Assembly (NCBI RefSeq): GCF_014839805.1
Contig: NC_051118.1
Location: 10,780,391-10,844,390, forward strand
Direction: 5' to 3'
Origin: Manduca sexta
Lineage: Eukaryota > Arthropoda > Insecta > Lepidoptera > Sphingidae
DNA length: 64,000 bases
The notes below the pieces were generated by a model. It saw only the letters and a program-made list of their open reading frames with translations. It was not told the origin of the DNA and made no database searches. The stretch's first letter is position 1. The number at the start of each line of letters is the position of its first letter. Of the stretch, positions 43,816 to 56,529 are shown piece after piece. Made by a program: the position numbers and the translations under genes.

Positions 43816-45724
43816 TTTTAATATAAATTGCCAATCTGGCTTAGAGACAAACTTGATACTTAAACTATTTCAACATAACAACCATTCCTTCTCGCGTTCA
43901 GACGGCGGAATACCTCTGGCCATTCTTTTTTCGTTTTTTATATTTTTTTTAAAAAATGACAACTTGTAACTGCCATCACTCTGATCGTTATTCCTTTGTG
44001 CTGCTGTGCTGCCAGAGTATTAAAGGTTTATAGCTCAATTAACAAATCTATATGAATAACGATCGGAGTGTTGGAGTTTATAAACTGAATATAATAATTT
44101 ATTAACATCTGTATTTTATTTTCTTTCAAAACCTTACAAAATATATATTTTTTAGACAGATGGCGGTGACGTTGTCTATATGGCGCTAAAGAAATATTTT
44201 CATCTCATAATCCGGGGCTCGGGTATCCGACGCGGGGACGCTTGGGTCAAAATCTTTCTAGGTACTTATAATAAACTTAGGTCACAAACACGTCATATTT
44301 GTTTACTTTTCAGATGTTTTTTTTGTTAGTGATTATTTGATGCAATAATAAATTAACAAAAAAAAAAAATGCTTAAGACTTACATAACAACTTTCCACGT
44401 ACTCTTCAGTTTTCTGTGTAGCGTTTTATAATTCTCATTTATTTTGAACTGTTCATTTTTAGACACGTCAAATAATATCGTCTCCACTGACTTCATTATA
44501 CACTTATTACATCCACTTTATTTTTTACTTATGATAAATACTACGCCCTATATTTCGTTAAGCGTAAAACAGTAGGCTTATTTCTTTCTATTTCCGTCTA
44601 TCACTGAATTTTTCACAAATATTAGCAGAGAAATATAATATATATGTAAAACCAAAGAGAATTATAATATATATGGTGTAAAACTTATGTTTGAATGCGG
44701 TCGCCTGGCAACGCTTGTGTTTATGTCAGTGTTGCTAATGGCTCCCTAATTTTTTTGTAAGGTATCTCCTCAGAACAAGAACAAGCATAGAAGGAATCTA
44801 AATTACCCTCATATACTTATCCTATTTTTTTCAAATAGGCCAAAACCGTTGAAAAGAACAAGACAAATATTATGTTGCTAAGGTCGGCTTGCGAACACTT
44901 TAAAATAATCAAATGGTTACCTTTGGTCATCTTTACAATGCCGAATTAAAAAGCAAATAAAATGTCAAATGTTTCAACTTGCCAACCTCAAAACAATGTC
45001 ACTAACGCGCCCATACAATTTAGTTACGTTATACTTCAGCGCGTGCTTTTCAAAAGTGGCTACATGTGTAATATTTTTGTTGTTAATTTTAATAAATACG
45101 CAGTGCTGTTTAAGTACAATATAGCCTTACGAACAAGTAATGGCCTGCGTTATTGTGGGGTGTAAATCTCATTCTTCTCGTAATGAAAATGAAACTGAAA
45201 TCATCAGCTTCCATCAGTGAGTAAACAAAAAACCTAATATATTTGCTTAAACCCTGTACATAAGTGCAAAAAGTGTTATTAATTATACTTTATTATGCTG
45301 TAGTCAATGACAAGCATGAGGTATAATGGGGCCAACAGGGATGCGAAGGTAACTAGGGATGGAACAGTGCCTCTATCATGCATTTATGCGTTGTCGTATC
45401 GTTAACATAATAATTTAGTTTAAATAAAAATTTGTATGAATATTTGAACAGCGCTTCATAGGTGTATTTGGTAATTGTTACTTTATTTTAATAAAAAATC
45501 GTTTTTAGCTAGACTTTAATAAAATTAGTATTCGGATGTTATCGCGGTTTTTGTGTTTTTAAGATTAGTTTTTGTTCGCGGCTCCGCGCGCATGTAAATT
45601 CTGCCATAGGTATAAACATTATATATACTTTATTATGGTTTACTACACACTCAATTTGAATCATATAGGTTCAGGTTGACCGTGAAAGGAAAAGAGACAG
45701 AGTTACTTTCGAATTTATAACGTA

Positions 45725-46077
45725 TGTCGCCGCAGCACTGGTGAATTTCCGGAGCGATAGTGGCGCCATCTATTATTACATCGAGGAAGTATTAGAAAAG
45801 GAGGGAGGTCGACTGTTGCCAATATAAGGACCGGCCGAGCGACGAGAGCTCAGTCTTGTACGAGTGTTGGTTGAGTCCGGTTGGAGTCTTCAGTAGTCTT
45901 GTTTGGACGCTCGAACCGAGCACATTGTGTATTCCGCTAGTGCTGCTATGCAGTAAATTGTTATTGAAGTAAAGAAGTGTTTCAATAATTGAATAACTGC
46001 CTGGAAAATAAATATAGACCGGTGAAACTCTACCGGCTATGTAAAAAAATAACCAAGTAAACAGTTTCACTCCGACA
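45725..46077 (+). mobile_element. Solo LTR of an LTR retrotransposon (353 bp)
   Basis: Begins TGTCGCCGCAGC and ends TCACTCCGACA (TG...CA with TGTCG/CGACA termini), flanked by direct CGTA at 45721-45724 and 46078-46081. Inside are TATAAGG at 45823-45829, an arthropod initiator TCAGTC whose A is at 45852 (29 bases on), and AATAAA at 46007-46012, as expected for U3-R-U5. The paralogous spacer at about 37750 lacks it, giving an empty site. No internal coding region remains. A 4-bp duplication suits a Ty3/Gypsy-type element. Confidence 0.88.
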
Positions 46078-46517
46078 CGTATGAATGGATCGACATAATA
46101 CTAAAACTCGTCGCCTTTCAATAAGATACTATCTCACATAAAATCATCGTACATAATAATTATAAATAAATTTTGGGCGCTAAAATTCCTACTCTCCTCG
46201 CCAAAGATCTAAGTTTCTTCTGGAGCTATGAGAGTTAGCTTGATTTATATTTACTTGTGCAATAGTATTTTTTAAAAGTAATCAATGCAGAGCTGAAACT
46301 GATAGGTGTTAATCCAACAAGGTTCATAGATAAATAACAAGTTAACATACTGTTTACCGGTGTGTGATATTACATTTATATCTAGTAATGTGTTTTATTC
46401 ACACACATACACATTCATGCCTTTTATAAGTTGAAAAAACTTATACAAAACTTATCAAGTTTATATAATATGAAATTTAAAGGCATAAGTGCACCACTTG
46501 CGTCTCTGCTTATCTCT

Positions 46518-46660
46518 TTTGGAATAAAAAAAAAAAATACTTTATTTATCACGTAGGCGAACAAAGTTGCACTTATGATACGTCAAAACAATGTATAAGA
46601 ATTATTATTATTATTTCTAAACAACTAATAAAATTACTTATATAACTATGGACATTTTAA
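46518..46660 (-). mobile_element. 5'-truncated poly-A retroelement insertion
   Basis: On the minus strand it ends 'gtgataaataaagtattttt' plus a T/A run at 46520-46535, i.e. a poly-A tail. The paralogous spacer near 38262 reads 'ggaataaaaggcgtgtg' without it. It is a small non-LTR copy. Confidence 0.7.
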
Positions 46661-46683
46661 AAGGCGTGAGTGTTTTTATATAT

Positions 46684-47480
46684 AAACCAGCTTGTGCCCG
46701 CGGTTCCGCCCGCGTGCTAAAATTTTCAGTTATAAAAGTCACGCTATATACTTTCCCAGGGTAGAAAGTTGTCAATGTTCTTTTCAAAGTCTCAAACTAT
46801 CTCGATACCAAAATTTCTAGAAATCCGTTGGGTAGTTTTTGAGTTTACCGCGTATAGTCAGGCAGACAAATGTGTCTGGGGTCTTTGTTTAATAATATTT
46901 TTTCTTGAATTTTTAAGAGAAATAAAACCCGTCATACGTTATTGTTGCATCACTTTAACCGTTTACGCATAACATATTCTCTAAAAAAATCCACGTTTTT
47001 GCAACATTTTTCATTGCTGCCCTGCTCCTATTGGTCATAGCGTGATGATATATAGCATATAGCCTTTTTCAATATATAAGCTATCCAACACTAAATATTT
47101 TTTTAATTCGAACCGGTAGTTCCTGAGATTAGCGCGTTAAAAAAACAAATAAACACTCTTCAGCTTTATATAAAAGTATAGTTTTTTTATTTTTTTTTAG
47201 AAGAACTACCTCGTCATACAAAATTGTTGCATAAATTTAACCTTTTACACAGCGCACGCAACGGAAGCTCTCAAAAGTAATAATTTCCCCTGTTTTTGCA
47301 ACATTTTTTATTACTGCTCTGCTCCCTTTGGTCATAGCGTGATATATATAGCATATAGCCTTCCTAGAAGAAGGGCTATCAACACTAAAAGAATTTTTCA
47401 ATTTGTACCAGTAGTTCCTGAGATTAGCGCGTTCAAACACACAAACAAACTCTTCAGCTTTATATAATAGTATAGATGTA
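46684..47480 (+). mobile_element. Composite dispersed repeat ending in '...cagctttatataatagtatag'
   Basis: Starts 'gcttgtgcccgcggttccgc', includes 'cgttgggtagtttttgagtt', and carries two copies of the block 'ggtagttcctgagattagcg'. It ends 'cagctttatataatagtata'. The same family occurs at 54540-54795 and 61762-62762. The short minus-strand frame at 47237-47512 comes from this element. Confidence 0.7.
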
Positions 47481-48319
47481 AATATGCTAGGTAAAGGTGG
47501 TGCTCCCAGCAAAACGGCGCGGTAACTGTATTATTAGAAGCTATTTATTCCAAATTTAAGTATAATACAAATTTTTCGGAGGTCCATCACGTAGCGTCTC
47601 CGATATGCGTATATGCAATGTCATATCACTCTGATCATATTATATGGCCATCTCTCCTAAACATCCAGGGTAGATTGCCACCAAATATCTGTAAAATGCA
47701 CAAGCAATTCAGGCACCATTTTGAGGATACTTTAGCGTTTAGTTTATTTAATGTGTATTTAAGACGGTGCCCTTTGCAAAACGGCGCACTAACCATATAT
47801 AAGATAGACAATTTAATAAGGAACATTTTAGTATTTAAATTTTATGTAATCTTTGCATATTCCCGTCTGTAATTCCCGTGTAATCTGTGCCGTAAATGTA
47901 TGGAACGAATTCTCAAGGCCTTTATTTAGGGCTAGGCTTTAACTCAAAAAACATATTTATTTTAACAATGTGTTTCCACTAAGCTGTGTATCGTAGAGCC
48001 TTTGAAGCTCTACATGAACGGTCAGTAGTACTTACCGTAGCTTACTTTTTGTTTTTTTTTTCATGCCGTAGTTTGGTCGAACTGAACTATCGATAAAATT
48101 AAACTGTGGTTATTTTTGTCGTCTCACTGATTTACCCTATATACACTGAATATTTTAAACTTATTATTTTAAATACCATTACTTCAGGCGTGATACTTTA
48201 ACGATCATATTTTGAGCAAAAAGACAAAAATTTTAAAAAATTGTTTTTGTTTTATATTTTGTTTCGTATTCCTCGTGTCTCCCTGTATTTGTTTCTAAAA
48301 ATATTTAATTGACAAACGC

Positions 48320-48442
48320 AGAAAATCTACGATTATCTAGGTATGTATTCATAGATTACACAACTATAATTTTTAAGTAATGATAATCTATTGACCTCTG
48401 AAATGAATATAAAAGAGCTGAGCGTGTAGTACGTTCGGTGTC
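48320..48442 (+). promoter_or_regulatory. Promoter of 30K lipoprotein gene C
   Basis: TATAAAAG at 48408-48415 and predicted start A at 48443 (TCATT). The upstream block is nearly identical to gene B. Confidence 0.8.
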
Positions 48443-48465
48443 ATTCTACGCTCGGAGGATTCTGG
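48443..48465 (+). other. Non-coding exon 1 of 30K gene C
   Basis: Identical layout to genes A and B; GTAAGC donor at 48466, acceptor TTTCACAG ending at 49798, intron about 1.33 kb. The intron contains a SINE B head (48504-48590) and an ATGT microsatellite (48701-48725). Confidence 0.7.
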
Positions 48466-48503
48466 GTAAGCATCTGTAATATACTAATATATAATAATTA
48501 TAG

Positions 48504-48590
48504 GACTGCCTCGGTGGCATACTTGTATTGTGCACGTGGTACGACTATTGTGCTAAAGTTTTAAGGTTCGAATTCCGGGTCGGACAAAGT
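48504..48590 (+). mobile_element. SINE family B head in intron 1 of gene C
   Basis: 'gactgcctcggtggcatact' with 'gttcgaattccgggtcggac', at the same distance from exon 1 as in gene B. Confidence 0.8.
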
Positions 48591-49808
48591 GACAATGAGT
48601 TATTCTAATCAGCATCAGCCTGGAGTTTAAAATTCTGGCCGGTAAATTTGGTTGGCTCCTATTACATACCTCCCCTGGAAAAAGGGAAAAGTAGTGACGT
48701 ATGTATGTATGTATGTATGTATGTACCTGCAATATAAAATTCGAATAACGTATCCTTCGCATTAGAAATATCATTGGACCACAAAAGTTACATTGTGGTG
48801 GAAATTTTGCGATTATCATTGCTCTGGATAAAATAACAGAGGCGAACATCTGATTCCCCTGGGTTTGGTTCACTTGATCCTTGATTACCCTTCCAGTATA
48901 AATTAATGAATAGCATTTGATTTTATATTTTTTTTGCTGTCACCAATACAACTGCGTTAAGGAGATTACTAAATGGTTTAATTATTGAAAATGTCATATA
49001 TGATTTCTTATGTGTACGCGAATTGTTAGACATTGAAATAAAACTATTTTATGGATTTTATTATTATTGTCGATCGATCGGACCGTCAACAGCTAAAATT
49101 TAGAAAATGTTGTATATTTGTAAAATGTAGGTAGATATTGTAACTTTGACTTTACGGATGAACAACACCTCAGTCCCCCCCGTGCCCATGAGCGCTGCAA
49201 AGTCTTCGAAACGTCGGGCGAAAATAATAATATAAATAACCGCGTTAAAATCTGTAAAATAGTTTTATTTCAATGTCATAAACATTTTTTTTTATTTCAA
49301 AAATATATATATTTTTTATTCCATAAGGAAAAAATATTTTTTTATCTAATTTACCTTAAAAAGAAACAAAAAGAGTCATATAGGACATGATTTTTAGTTT
49401 ACTTACTATATTATTATAATAACTGACTGAAAACAACAAATAAGAGCTTTGTCTGTCTTTATGTGAATGTTGCACTTTCTAGTGCATTTTTGTTATAAAA
49501 ATCTCACTTTTAATTGAACTCTTGATTTTCTGTCTACGAAAATGTATTTTTTGTATAATTTGGGAACCACTAATTTCTGTACGGTTACTTATTGTTTTGA
49601 GCACCCAATCACGAGCGACTCGTGAAAATTACATAATATTCGCTCCGTTTACTTATGGTCACTAACGTGACATAAAATATTTTTCATTTATTTCAACCGG
49701 CAAAAGTTTTGAAGAATTCGAAATCACTTCTTTTTAAAGATGCTTAATACGGTAAGAAAGAAACAAGATGATATTTGACAAACATTATTGTTTCACAGGA
49801 TCATCACA

Positions 49809-50573
49809 ATGCTACGGATAACGCTTCTACTGACGCTCGTGGCGCTCGCGTGCCACGCCGCTCCTTCCTCTGACGATGCAGCTGTCGAGCCTCTATACAG
49901 AAGTGTGACCATCGCCGACTACAAGACTGCTCTATCACAGAGTAAAAGTCTCGTAAACAGACAGAAAGGCAGAATCATCTCGAAAACTGTCGACAAACTG
50001 ATCAACGAGAACCCAAAGAAGGTTATGTACTTCGCGTACTATCTGTGGAACAACGGAGCCCAAGACATCGTCAAGAATTACTTCCCGCTCCCATTCAGAG
50101 TGATCTTCAGCCAGCTTTCCGTCGAGCTCTATAACAAGAAATACTCCATGGAGCTCAAGGTAACACTTAGCACTGATTCCGATAACGAAAGGGGCGTGTA
50201 TGGTGACTATAGTAAAGTTGGCGCGAGGGCAGACTGGACATTCATGGTTACTGAGGCAGCAGACGAGAAGGTCTACTTTAAAGTCTACAACCCTAGCAAT
50301 AACCAATATATGAAATCCGGAAATTCAGCTGATGGGGACAATGACCGCCCGATTTACGCTTCTACTAATTTTGACACTTTTAGACACCAGTGGTACCTTG
50401 AGCCAGTCATGTACAATGGCGACCTCCTGTTCTACATTTTCAACCGGGAGTACAACCAGCCCCTGAAGCTGGGCCAATTCACGGACTCGGATGGCGACCG
50501 CCGGGCTTACGCACACGGCGGAGATCCGTCTGGCGATCCTGAACGTTTCGGATGGAAGATGGTTCGTTACTAA
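49809..50573 (+). CDS. 30K haemolymph lipoprotein C (intact, 254 aa)
   Basis: Uninterrupted first-subtype 30K lipoprotein. The ATG at 49809 follows the acceptor at 49798 by 10 bases; the in-frame ATG at 49788 is intronic. Residues 1-18 (MLRITLLLTLVALACHAA) form a signal peptide. About residues 25-105 form the helical N-terminal domain ('LYRSVTIADYKTALSQSKSL', 'YFAYYLWNNGAQDIVKNYFP'). The remainder is the beta-trefoil domain, with 'ELKVTLSTDSDNERGVYGDY', 'KVYFKVYNPSNNQYMKSGNS', 'FRHQWYLEPVMYNGDLLFYI', 'NREYNQPLKLGQ' and 'GDPERFGWKMVRY'. The family stores amino acids and binds lipids and sugars in haemolymph; the specific ligand cannot be told. It is the best reference for repairing the annotation of copy A. 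Confidence 0.96.
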   Translation: MLRITLLLTLVALACHAAPSSDDAAVEPLYRSVTIADYKTALSQSKSLVNRQKGRIISKTVDKLINENPKKVMYFAYYLWNNGAQDIVKNYFPLPFRVIFSQLSVELYNKKYSMELKVTLSTDSDNERGVYGDYSKVGARADWTFMVTEAADEKVYFKVYNPSNNQYMKSGNSADGDNDRPIYASTNFDTFRHQWYLEPVMYNGDLLFYIFNREYNQPLKLGQFTDSDGDRRAYAHGGDPSGDPERFGWKMVRY

Positions 50574-50610
50574 TCAATTGTAGTAATGATTTTGGAGACA
50601 TTTTTACTGA

Positions 50611-50616
50611 AATAAA
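50611..50616 (+). promoter_or_regulatory. Polyadenylation signal of gene C
   Basis: AATAAA 38 bases after the stop codon. Confidence 0.75.
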
Positions 50617-52084
50617 CCTGTGATTGAAGCATTATTTTTACTATTATTATTTAACACTGTACCTAGATACTGCTTTGAAACCGTATCAGACACAATTAAT
50701 TAAGCCAAAAATCCTGATGTCCCAGACCTACATATTCTAAAGTTGTGACTTTTTATTGTTAAGTCAAAATTACCAACTGTTGTACACAATTTTTTTTCAT
50801 TTGAAGTATTAACAGTGTATCTTTATAATAACAATGTTATTCGCATTATGTATCAGTTACCACGAATAAAAATAATCGCCATAAAACATGTGCATATTCC
50901 AAATCATAATTTTCATAAGTGATTTTTGAAGGACGGTAGAGTATAAAAAATGGTGGCCTTGTGGAACTTTATTTAAAAACTTCTGCAGTTTATACCGGAT
51001 ACATAATGGTAGAAAATATATATATTTTTTAATGAAGAGTCGTCGCTGATGTTATCCATATAGAACTAAAGAAATATTCATCTCCCTGGACCGGGACTCG
51101 GCCCCCCACGCGGGGACGCTTGGGTCAAATGTCACTATTTACATATTACAATAAAGTTAAAGGACAAAAATATATTTTTTTATTTTTAAGATGTTTTTTT
51201 TGTCGGAGGGTACTTATTTATTCATTTCGTACATATTGAACGTAGGGTCCTAAAATCCCATTCCTTCTCGAAGATCTAGTTTTCTTTGGGAGCCATGAAT
51301 GTCGATCGGATATTTCTTAAAATTGAGTTAACATACTGTTTACCGGTGTGTGATATAAAGAAATTACTTACTTTTACATCTACATATTATTCACGCACAC
51401 ACATATACTGCCGTTCTAAGCTAAAAAGCGGTATGCCAGGGAAACCTTATTTCGAGATAATCAAAGTTTTGTAAATATATTTATAGTTTTGCATGTAAAA
51501 CTGATATAGAGAAACTCTTTGAAGGTTTATATTTTTTAACAATGTCTAAACAAGGTACCGTAATTTGGATGGATATTTCTTTAAGCTGTCTGACGACATA
51601 AAAATCAAGATTTTGATTTCTTTTGAAATACCACTTTTGAACTTAGCACGGTAGTAGATATATGTAAAAAAAACTTTTCTAAAACTTATTTTTTGGAGGC
51701 CCATGACATGGCGTCCCCAATATGCAATATCATAACACTCTGATCATAATATTATATGGCCATCTCTCCTAAACATCCGGGGTAAATTGCACAAGCAAGC
51801 CAGACGCTACTTTGAGGATACTTTATTGCTTAGTTTATTTAATGTGTACTTAAGATGGTGCTCTCAGCAAAACAGCGTACTAAACCTATATTTAAGATGG
51901 ACAATTTAATAAGGGACATTTTGGTATTTTAATTTATTCATAAACACGTCATTAAATAAACAATTAGTCGTAAATTTTTGCAAATTTCCGTCTGTAAATT
52001 GTGTGCCGTAAATGTATGGATCGATTGCTCAAGAACGATTGCTCAGGTCAAGGCTTTAACTCAAAAAACACATTTATTTTTATC

Positions 52085-52335
52085 TGACTGACTGATGAGA
52101 GAGAGAGATGAGAGATTAGACTGATCGGTTTAAAATTGACAAAGTTTCATACAAACTTTCATCCCCTATTTTATCCCCTTGGGGGTACAATTAATCAAAT
52201 TTTTTTCTTAGCGGATGCCTACGTCATAACATGTACCTGCATGCCAAATTTCAGCCCGATCCGTCCAGTGGTTTGGGCTTTGCGTTGATAGATCATTATG
52301 TCAGTCACCTTTGAGTTATATATATTTAGATAATA
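52085..52335 (-). mobile_element. Dispersed repeat, reverse copy of 63050-63250
   Basis: Carries 'agtttcatacaaactttcat', 'gcatgccaaatttcagcccg' and 'atccgtccagtggtttgggc', the reverse complement of sequence at 63060-63220. A GA-rich run marks one end. Confidence 0.75.
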
Positions 52336-52379
52336 CAGCCTGTGTACCGAGCGGCGCTCACTCAAAGAATGCCCGCTCC

Positions 52380-52640
52380 GCTATTTTTTTTTTTTTTTTT
52401 TTTTTGTTCCTGTCCTACGTTTGTTAGCCTGGCAAGGGCCGGCTTATACAAACACACCGGTCTTGCGGGTGCGTGCTTTAGGCACTGCGAGCCCTTAAGT
52501 GACCATGCTGAGGGCAGCCCGCTCCGCTGCGCATGCGCCTCCCTTTATAGTACTGTGGAGGGGACCCTAGTGACGTGTCCATCGGACGATTGCTCGCTCC
52601 AAGTGTTGTTTACAAGCTTGTAAAGACGACGCCGTCATAT
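52380..52640 (-). mobile_element. Possible retroposed segment with poly-A tail
   Basis: A run of 23 T at about 52384-52406 is followed by 'ttagcctggcaagggccggc' and further GC-rich text to about 52640, in contrast with the AT-rich surroundings. Read on the minus strand it would be a GC-rich sequence ending in poly-A. The 93-codon plus-strand frame here has no recognised domain. Confidence 0.45.
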
Positions 52641-53089
52641 TTATTATGTTGTAGGTACTTTGTTGTGCTCACCTGCAGTTCACCAACCTCAGCGATATAC
52701 TGATTTCATGATCGATTTTATTCTTATATAACTAGTAAATAATTTCTTTTGTTATTAGATTGTTATTAGATACGATTCGTGACGTACTGTTTGATGAACC
52801 ACAATAAAATTAATATTTAATTATATGCTTCGATTAGATAGTAACGTTTTCGTGGTTTGAAAATTGCGTGTTTAATTTTTACTGGAAGCAGAAAAAAAAA
52901 ACGAACCGAATATGTGGCGAGTAATCGTTTTTCATAAAAATAAACATAAAAAAAAACATGTTTTACAGGTATTAATTTCTGTATACCACAACATTAGTAA
53001 CATCTGATAGAAATTTGAAGTATCTATAATATTTAACGACACTGCATCGCCCCGTTCAATACTGTGTCTATAGCTCAGCTATACTCTAA

Positions 53090-53635
53090 GTGTGTTCCGC
53101 GGAACCCTAGGGTTCCGTGATACCTCTGACGGGGTTTCGCAAGAATTTAGAAAAAAAAAATCAAAACACCTCTCTCTGGTCGCTCCGCGGCCGGGCGGAG
53201 ACAAAACGCTATGAACGTTATTTATTTGTATTTGTAGAAACATGTGTTACAATAGCTGGTACAATATCTTATAAGTTTCGTATCAACAATTTTATACTTG
53301 TACAACCCGTTCGCTATAACTTTGCCGGTCTGTGGAATGCGCGTACCCTCCCCCACGTGACAACAAAACTTATAATGTGTCATAGTTTTACCCAAATATG
53401 TACGTACACAATTTTTATTGTTACAATTAAATAAAAAATATTTTTATATTATGTTTTGCTGACGCTACTTTTCGAACATCATACCTATCGCCAGCGGCAA
53501 ACTTAAAACGAGCGGGTAGTATACTTGTGAGCGCGCGTATAAAAACAATTGTTTTATTGTAGGGTTCCATCAAGTATTTTGCTTCCCAAAAGGGTTCCGT
53601 CATTTAAAAAGTTTGAGAACCACTGCTGTAGCTCT
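53090..53635. mobile_element. hAT-like non-autonomous element
   Basis: The right end reads 'aaaaagtttgagaaccactg', the reverse of the widespread hAT terminus CAGTGGTTCTCAAAC. The left side has 'gttccgcggaaccctagggt' and the right has 'agggttccgtc', giving inverted similarity. The 105-codon frame at 53117-53434 shows no hAT transposase motif. Confidence 0.65.
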
Positions 53636-54539
53636 TAAAAACTGAAATACAATAATGGTTGCGAATAACACCATAAATAAGTTTTAAACGATGGATTGCA
53701 CACGATTCCTGGGACAATTTTAATAAATTATCTAATCATCCCCATCCCATTTTTAACCCTGTTTTATCCTTTCATCCATTTTGTATTATGTGCATGCTAT
53801 GAATACTCGTAATTTAAACATTTAGCTTCTAATTTGAAACCTTGTATTAATCAGGCATCGATGTATGTTTTTTGAGTTCCTTTTAATAAATAAAATAAAA
53901 ATAAATAAGACAGGTGTAAGCGATGTCAAACGTCGCCATGTAATACGTGCAATAACTAATAGGTTACTCATTTATTGGCTTACGCCCGAAATTAATAATG
54001 TATCTAATATCCAAGACTGAAACCTATCTTAGATTGCCGACTATCTTTCGATTGCTCTCCTACCGGCATGCCAATATCTTAACTCGCCTATCCTTGCTTG
54101 CCTTCAACGATAGATCGCTGGCAGTCCTTTCCAGATGCGTTCCCTCCTGACCATTCCATTTTATGCAGAATAATCCATTCGTAAAAAAAATACTTTTTGT
54201 ATTTTCCATACAAACTATTCGTTTCAATATTTGCCTAATTGCAAAAAATAAGACTTGCAGTAATAAAAAAATATTTTATGTATTTTAGCCCTCCAAAGGA
54301 ATAATTAATAATTAGTACATGTCATATTTAAGATACAAACTTTTTAATTAGTTTCAAAATGGAACGTGAGTAATGTGGTTGCTAACATATTTTGACACTG
54401 AAGTTTAATAACATTGTTCATAATATATTAATAAATCTTTAAAGGATTTAGTTTTTAGTATGAAGTACGCAGTAAACTCGGTGCCATATAATAATAATTG
54501 GACTCTGTACACATTATCCAGTGTTATTGAACAAATTAC

Positions 54540-54795
54540 AATTCCGTTATACATAATTGTTGCATAACTTACACCGTTTATGCAGCGCACGCAACGAAAG
54601 CTCTCAAAAGTAATCAATTTTAGCCGTTTTTGGTCCCATTGGTCATAGTGTGATGATATACATATACCCTATAATAGCCATCCTCAATAAATGGGCTATC
54701 CAACACTACAAGAATTTTTCAATTCGAACCGGAAGTTCCTGAGACCAGCGCGTTCAAACGAACATACTCTTCAGCTTTATATAATAGTATAGATA
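54540..54795 (+). mobile_element. Dispersed repeat tail
   Basis: Contains 'cagcgcacgcaacgaaagct', 'gtcatagtgtgatgatata', 'aagttcctgagaccagcgcg' and ends 'cagctttatataatagtata', as at 47236-47475 and 62030-62762. Confidence 0.75.
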
Positions 54796-54933
54796 ATGTA
54801 TAGAAATTTTGCCTGTTTCTATGTTTTAACTCTCAACTAATAAAACTATGTTAATTTGTAATTATTATTTTGAAATACAAATGTAGATAAGCAATAAAAT
54901 AAATAGCAGTGATTGTAAAGGTATTTTATTTTA

Positions 54934-55263
54934 CTAAGTAAAGAAGTTATTTGTTAATGCTGTTCTTTCTCCACCATCTTGATTCTCTATATTGTTTTCA
55001 TAATTAATAATATCAGCAGTTGATAACTCCACTTCGGTTGGAATTTCCTCTAGCCTGTGATTCCGACAAATATTGTGCAAAACTGCAGTTGCAATTATTA
55101 TTGTTTGAACTTTAGGTAAAGATAAACGCAACGTCAATGCAATCACAGGGAAGCGACGTTTCCATGTACCAAATGTCCTGAAAAAGATAATATAAATATT
55201 TCCTATTCCACAGCATAAGTTGATGGAATGGAGAAACACCATAGTTCCTGAAAAACGATGCAA
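54934..55263 (-). pseudogene. PIF/Harbinger transposase, C-terminal remnant
   Basis: The minus-strand frame contains 'FFRTFGTWKRRFPVIALTLR' and 'VQTIIIATAVLHNICR', the typical end of Harbinger/HARBI1-type DDE nucleases (ER.FG.WK.RFP ... AC.VLHN). The residues upstream of FRTFGTW do not look like transposase, so the catalytic part is lost or separated by an intron. The Glu usually found before 'R.FG' is not present here. Probably a dead DNA transposon. Confidence 0.8.
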
Positions 55264-56077
55264 TTGCCCCTTGTTAGTACCTATCTAATAGTTCGGTAGG
55301 TACGGTATTTTTTGTAAATAATGTCAAAAATTATTTACCTTGTACATAGAAGTAACACGAATATACGAGATCAGTTTAACTAACACTGATTGGCAAGCAG
55401 ATTTCGAAAGCCTAATCTAAACGTGAAATCAAACTCATCCAGGGTCTGCATGTAGTTAACTCTTTTCATTACCCGTGATGAAGCGCGACTTTCAGTTTCG
55501 CTATCAGTATCGCTAGTCCCTCCAAATCACTGTCGTCACTGTCACTAGAGAATATGGATATTTCCATTGCCTTTTCGTTTCCCTTAAAATCAGTGTAAGC
55601 GATATTCAAAACATATGGAGTAAACTGAGGAATTGGTCCGATTGGAAAATGCGATTGTTTACAACAATCAAACCAAATGTCAAAACGGGTAGATAGAGTA
55701 TTGGCAAGCGTAAACTGTCATTTTCAAACAGAGGGTAATCTATGATCTGTAATCCGTCCTCTCAAAGATCGATTATTGTTATTGATAGCTTACTCAATCT
55801 ATGGATTGGTTATTGGCATGCTTTATCCATAAAAACGAATGAATTATCAATCTTAGATGGCATACATTGGATTAGGATTGGTTATTAATTTCGGGCGTTA
55901 ATTGCTTTTTCGATAAAAGATAGATCAGTGAACAACGGGACTTAATGGATGCCATTTTTAAAGACTAGCTGTGTCGTCTGAGAGGAGTTAGTCAGTCAGT
56001 CTGTTCACCACAACAAGGACGCAACGCCGCAGTTGATTATAAGGTACTGTGAGATTTTTAACTAAAAACATATTAGT

Positions 56078-56212
56078 AGTGGCGAAGGGTCCTTATAATC
56101 CGATTCCTGCCTTTTCATGTCTTAGGTAAAATTTATTTATCATTAGAACGATTTGTAGACCGCATTTATGCATATGTGTGTTCCCTTTCGAAAAAGTTCC
56201 CCCTTCGCCACT
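56078..56212. mobile_element. Small TIR element (135 bp)
   Basis: Starts agtggcgaaggg and ends cccttcgccact, a 12-base inverted pair. There is no coding content. A target duplication was not evident. Confidence 0.55.
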
Positions 56213-56529
56213 GTTAGCGATGCTAGCTTATTTATCAAAATAATGTTTAAATTTAATTAGTTACTGACTTTAAAATAAGTACAAGAACTTGCACATTTTT
56301 TTTACTACTACATTATAAAGGCGGCTTAATGGCGTAGTCATTTTCTACCTTTGGGTGATGCATACATAAAATAATGTACGTAGAAAAAAAACAAATACAA
56401 TATAAACTTTGGTCCAGTAACTTTTTTCGTAGAACTATAAATAAAAAAGTTATAAGCGAAAATGTTAAGAAATTCAATGTTAAGCAATGTCCATTGCAAC
56501 GTCATCAGAACGTGTGTTTATAAGGTTCA

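Larger units (their letters stand above)
42520..48300. other. Spacer between 30K genes B and C
   Basis: No intact gene recognised. It contains a dispersed element (43335-43815), a paralogous spacer segment (44300-44600), a solo LTR (45725-46077), a retroelement insertion (46518-46660) and a composite repeat (46684-47480). Short open frames (for example 44962-45165 and 47618-47872) show no family signature. Confidence 0.75.
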
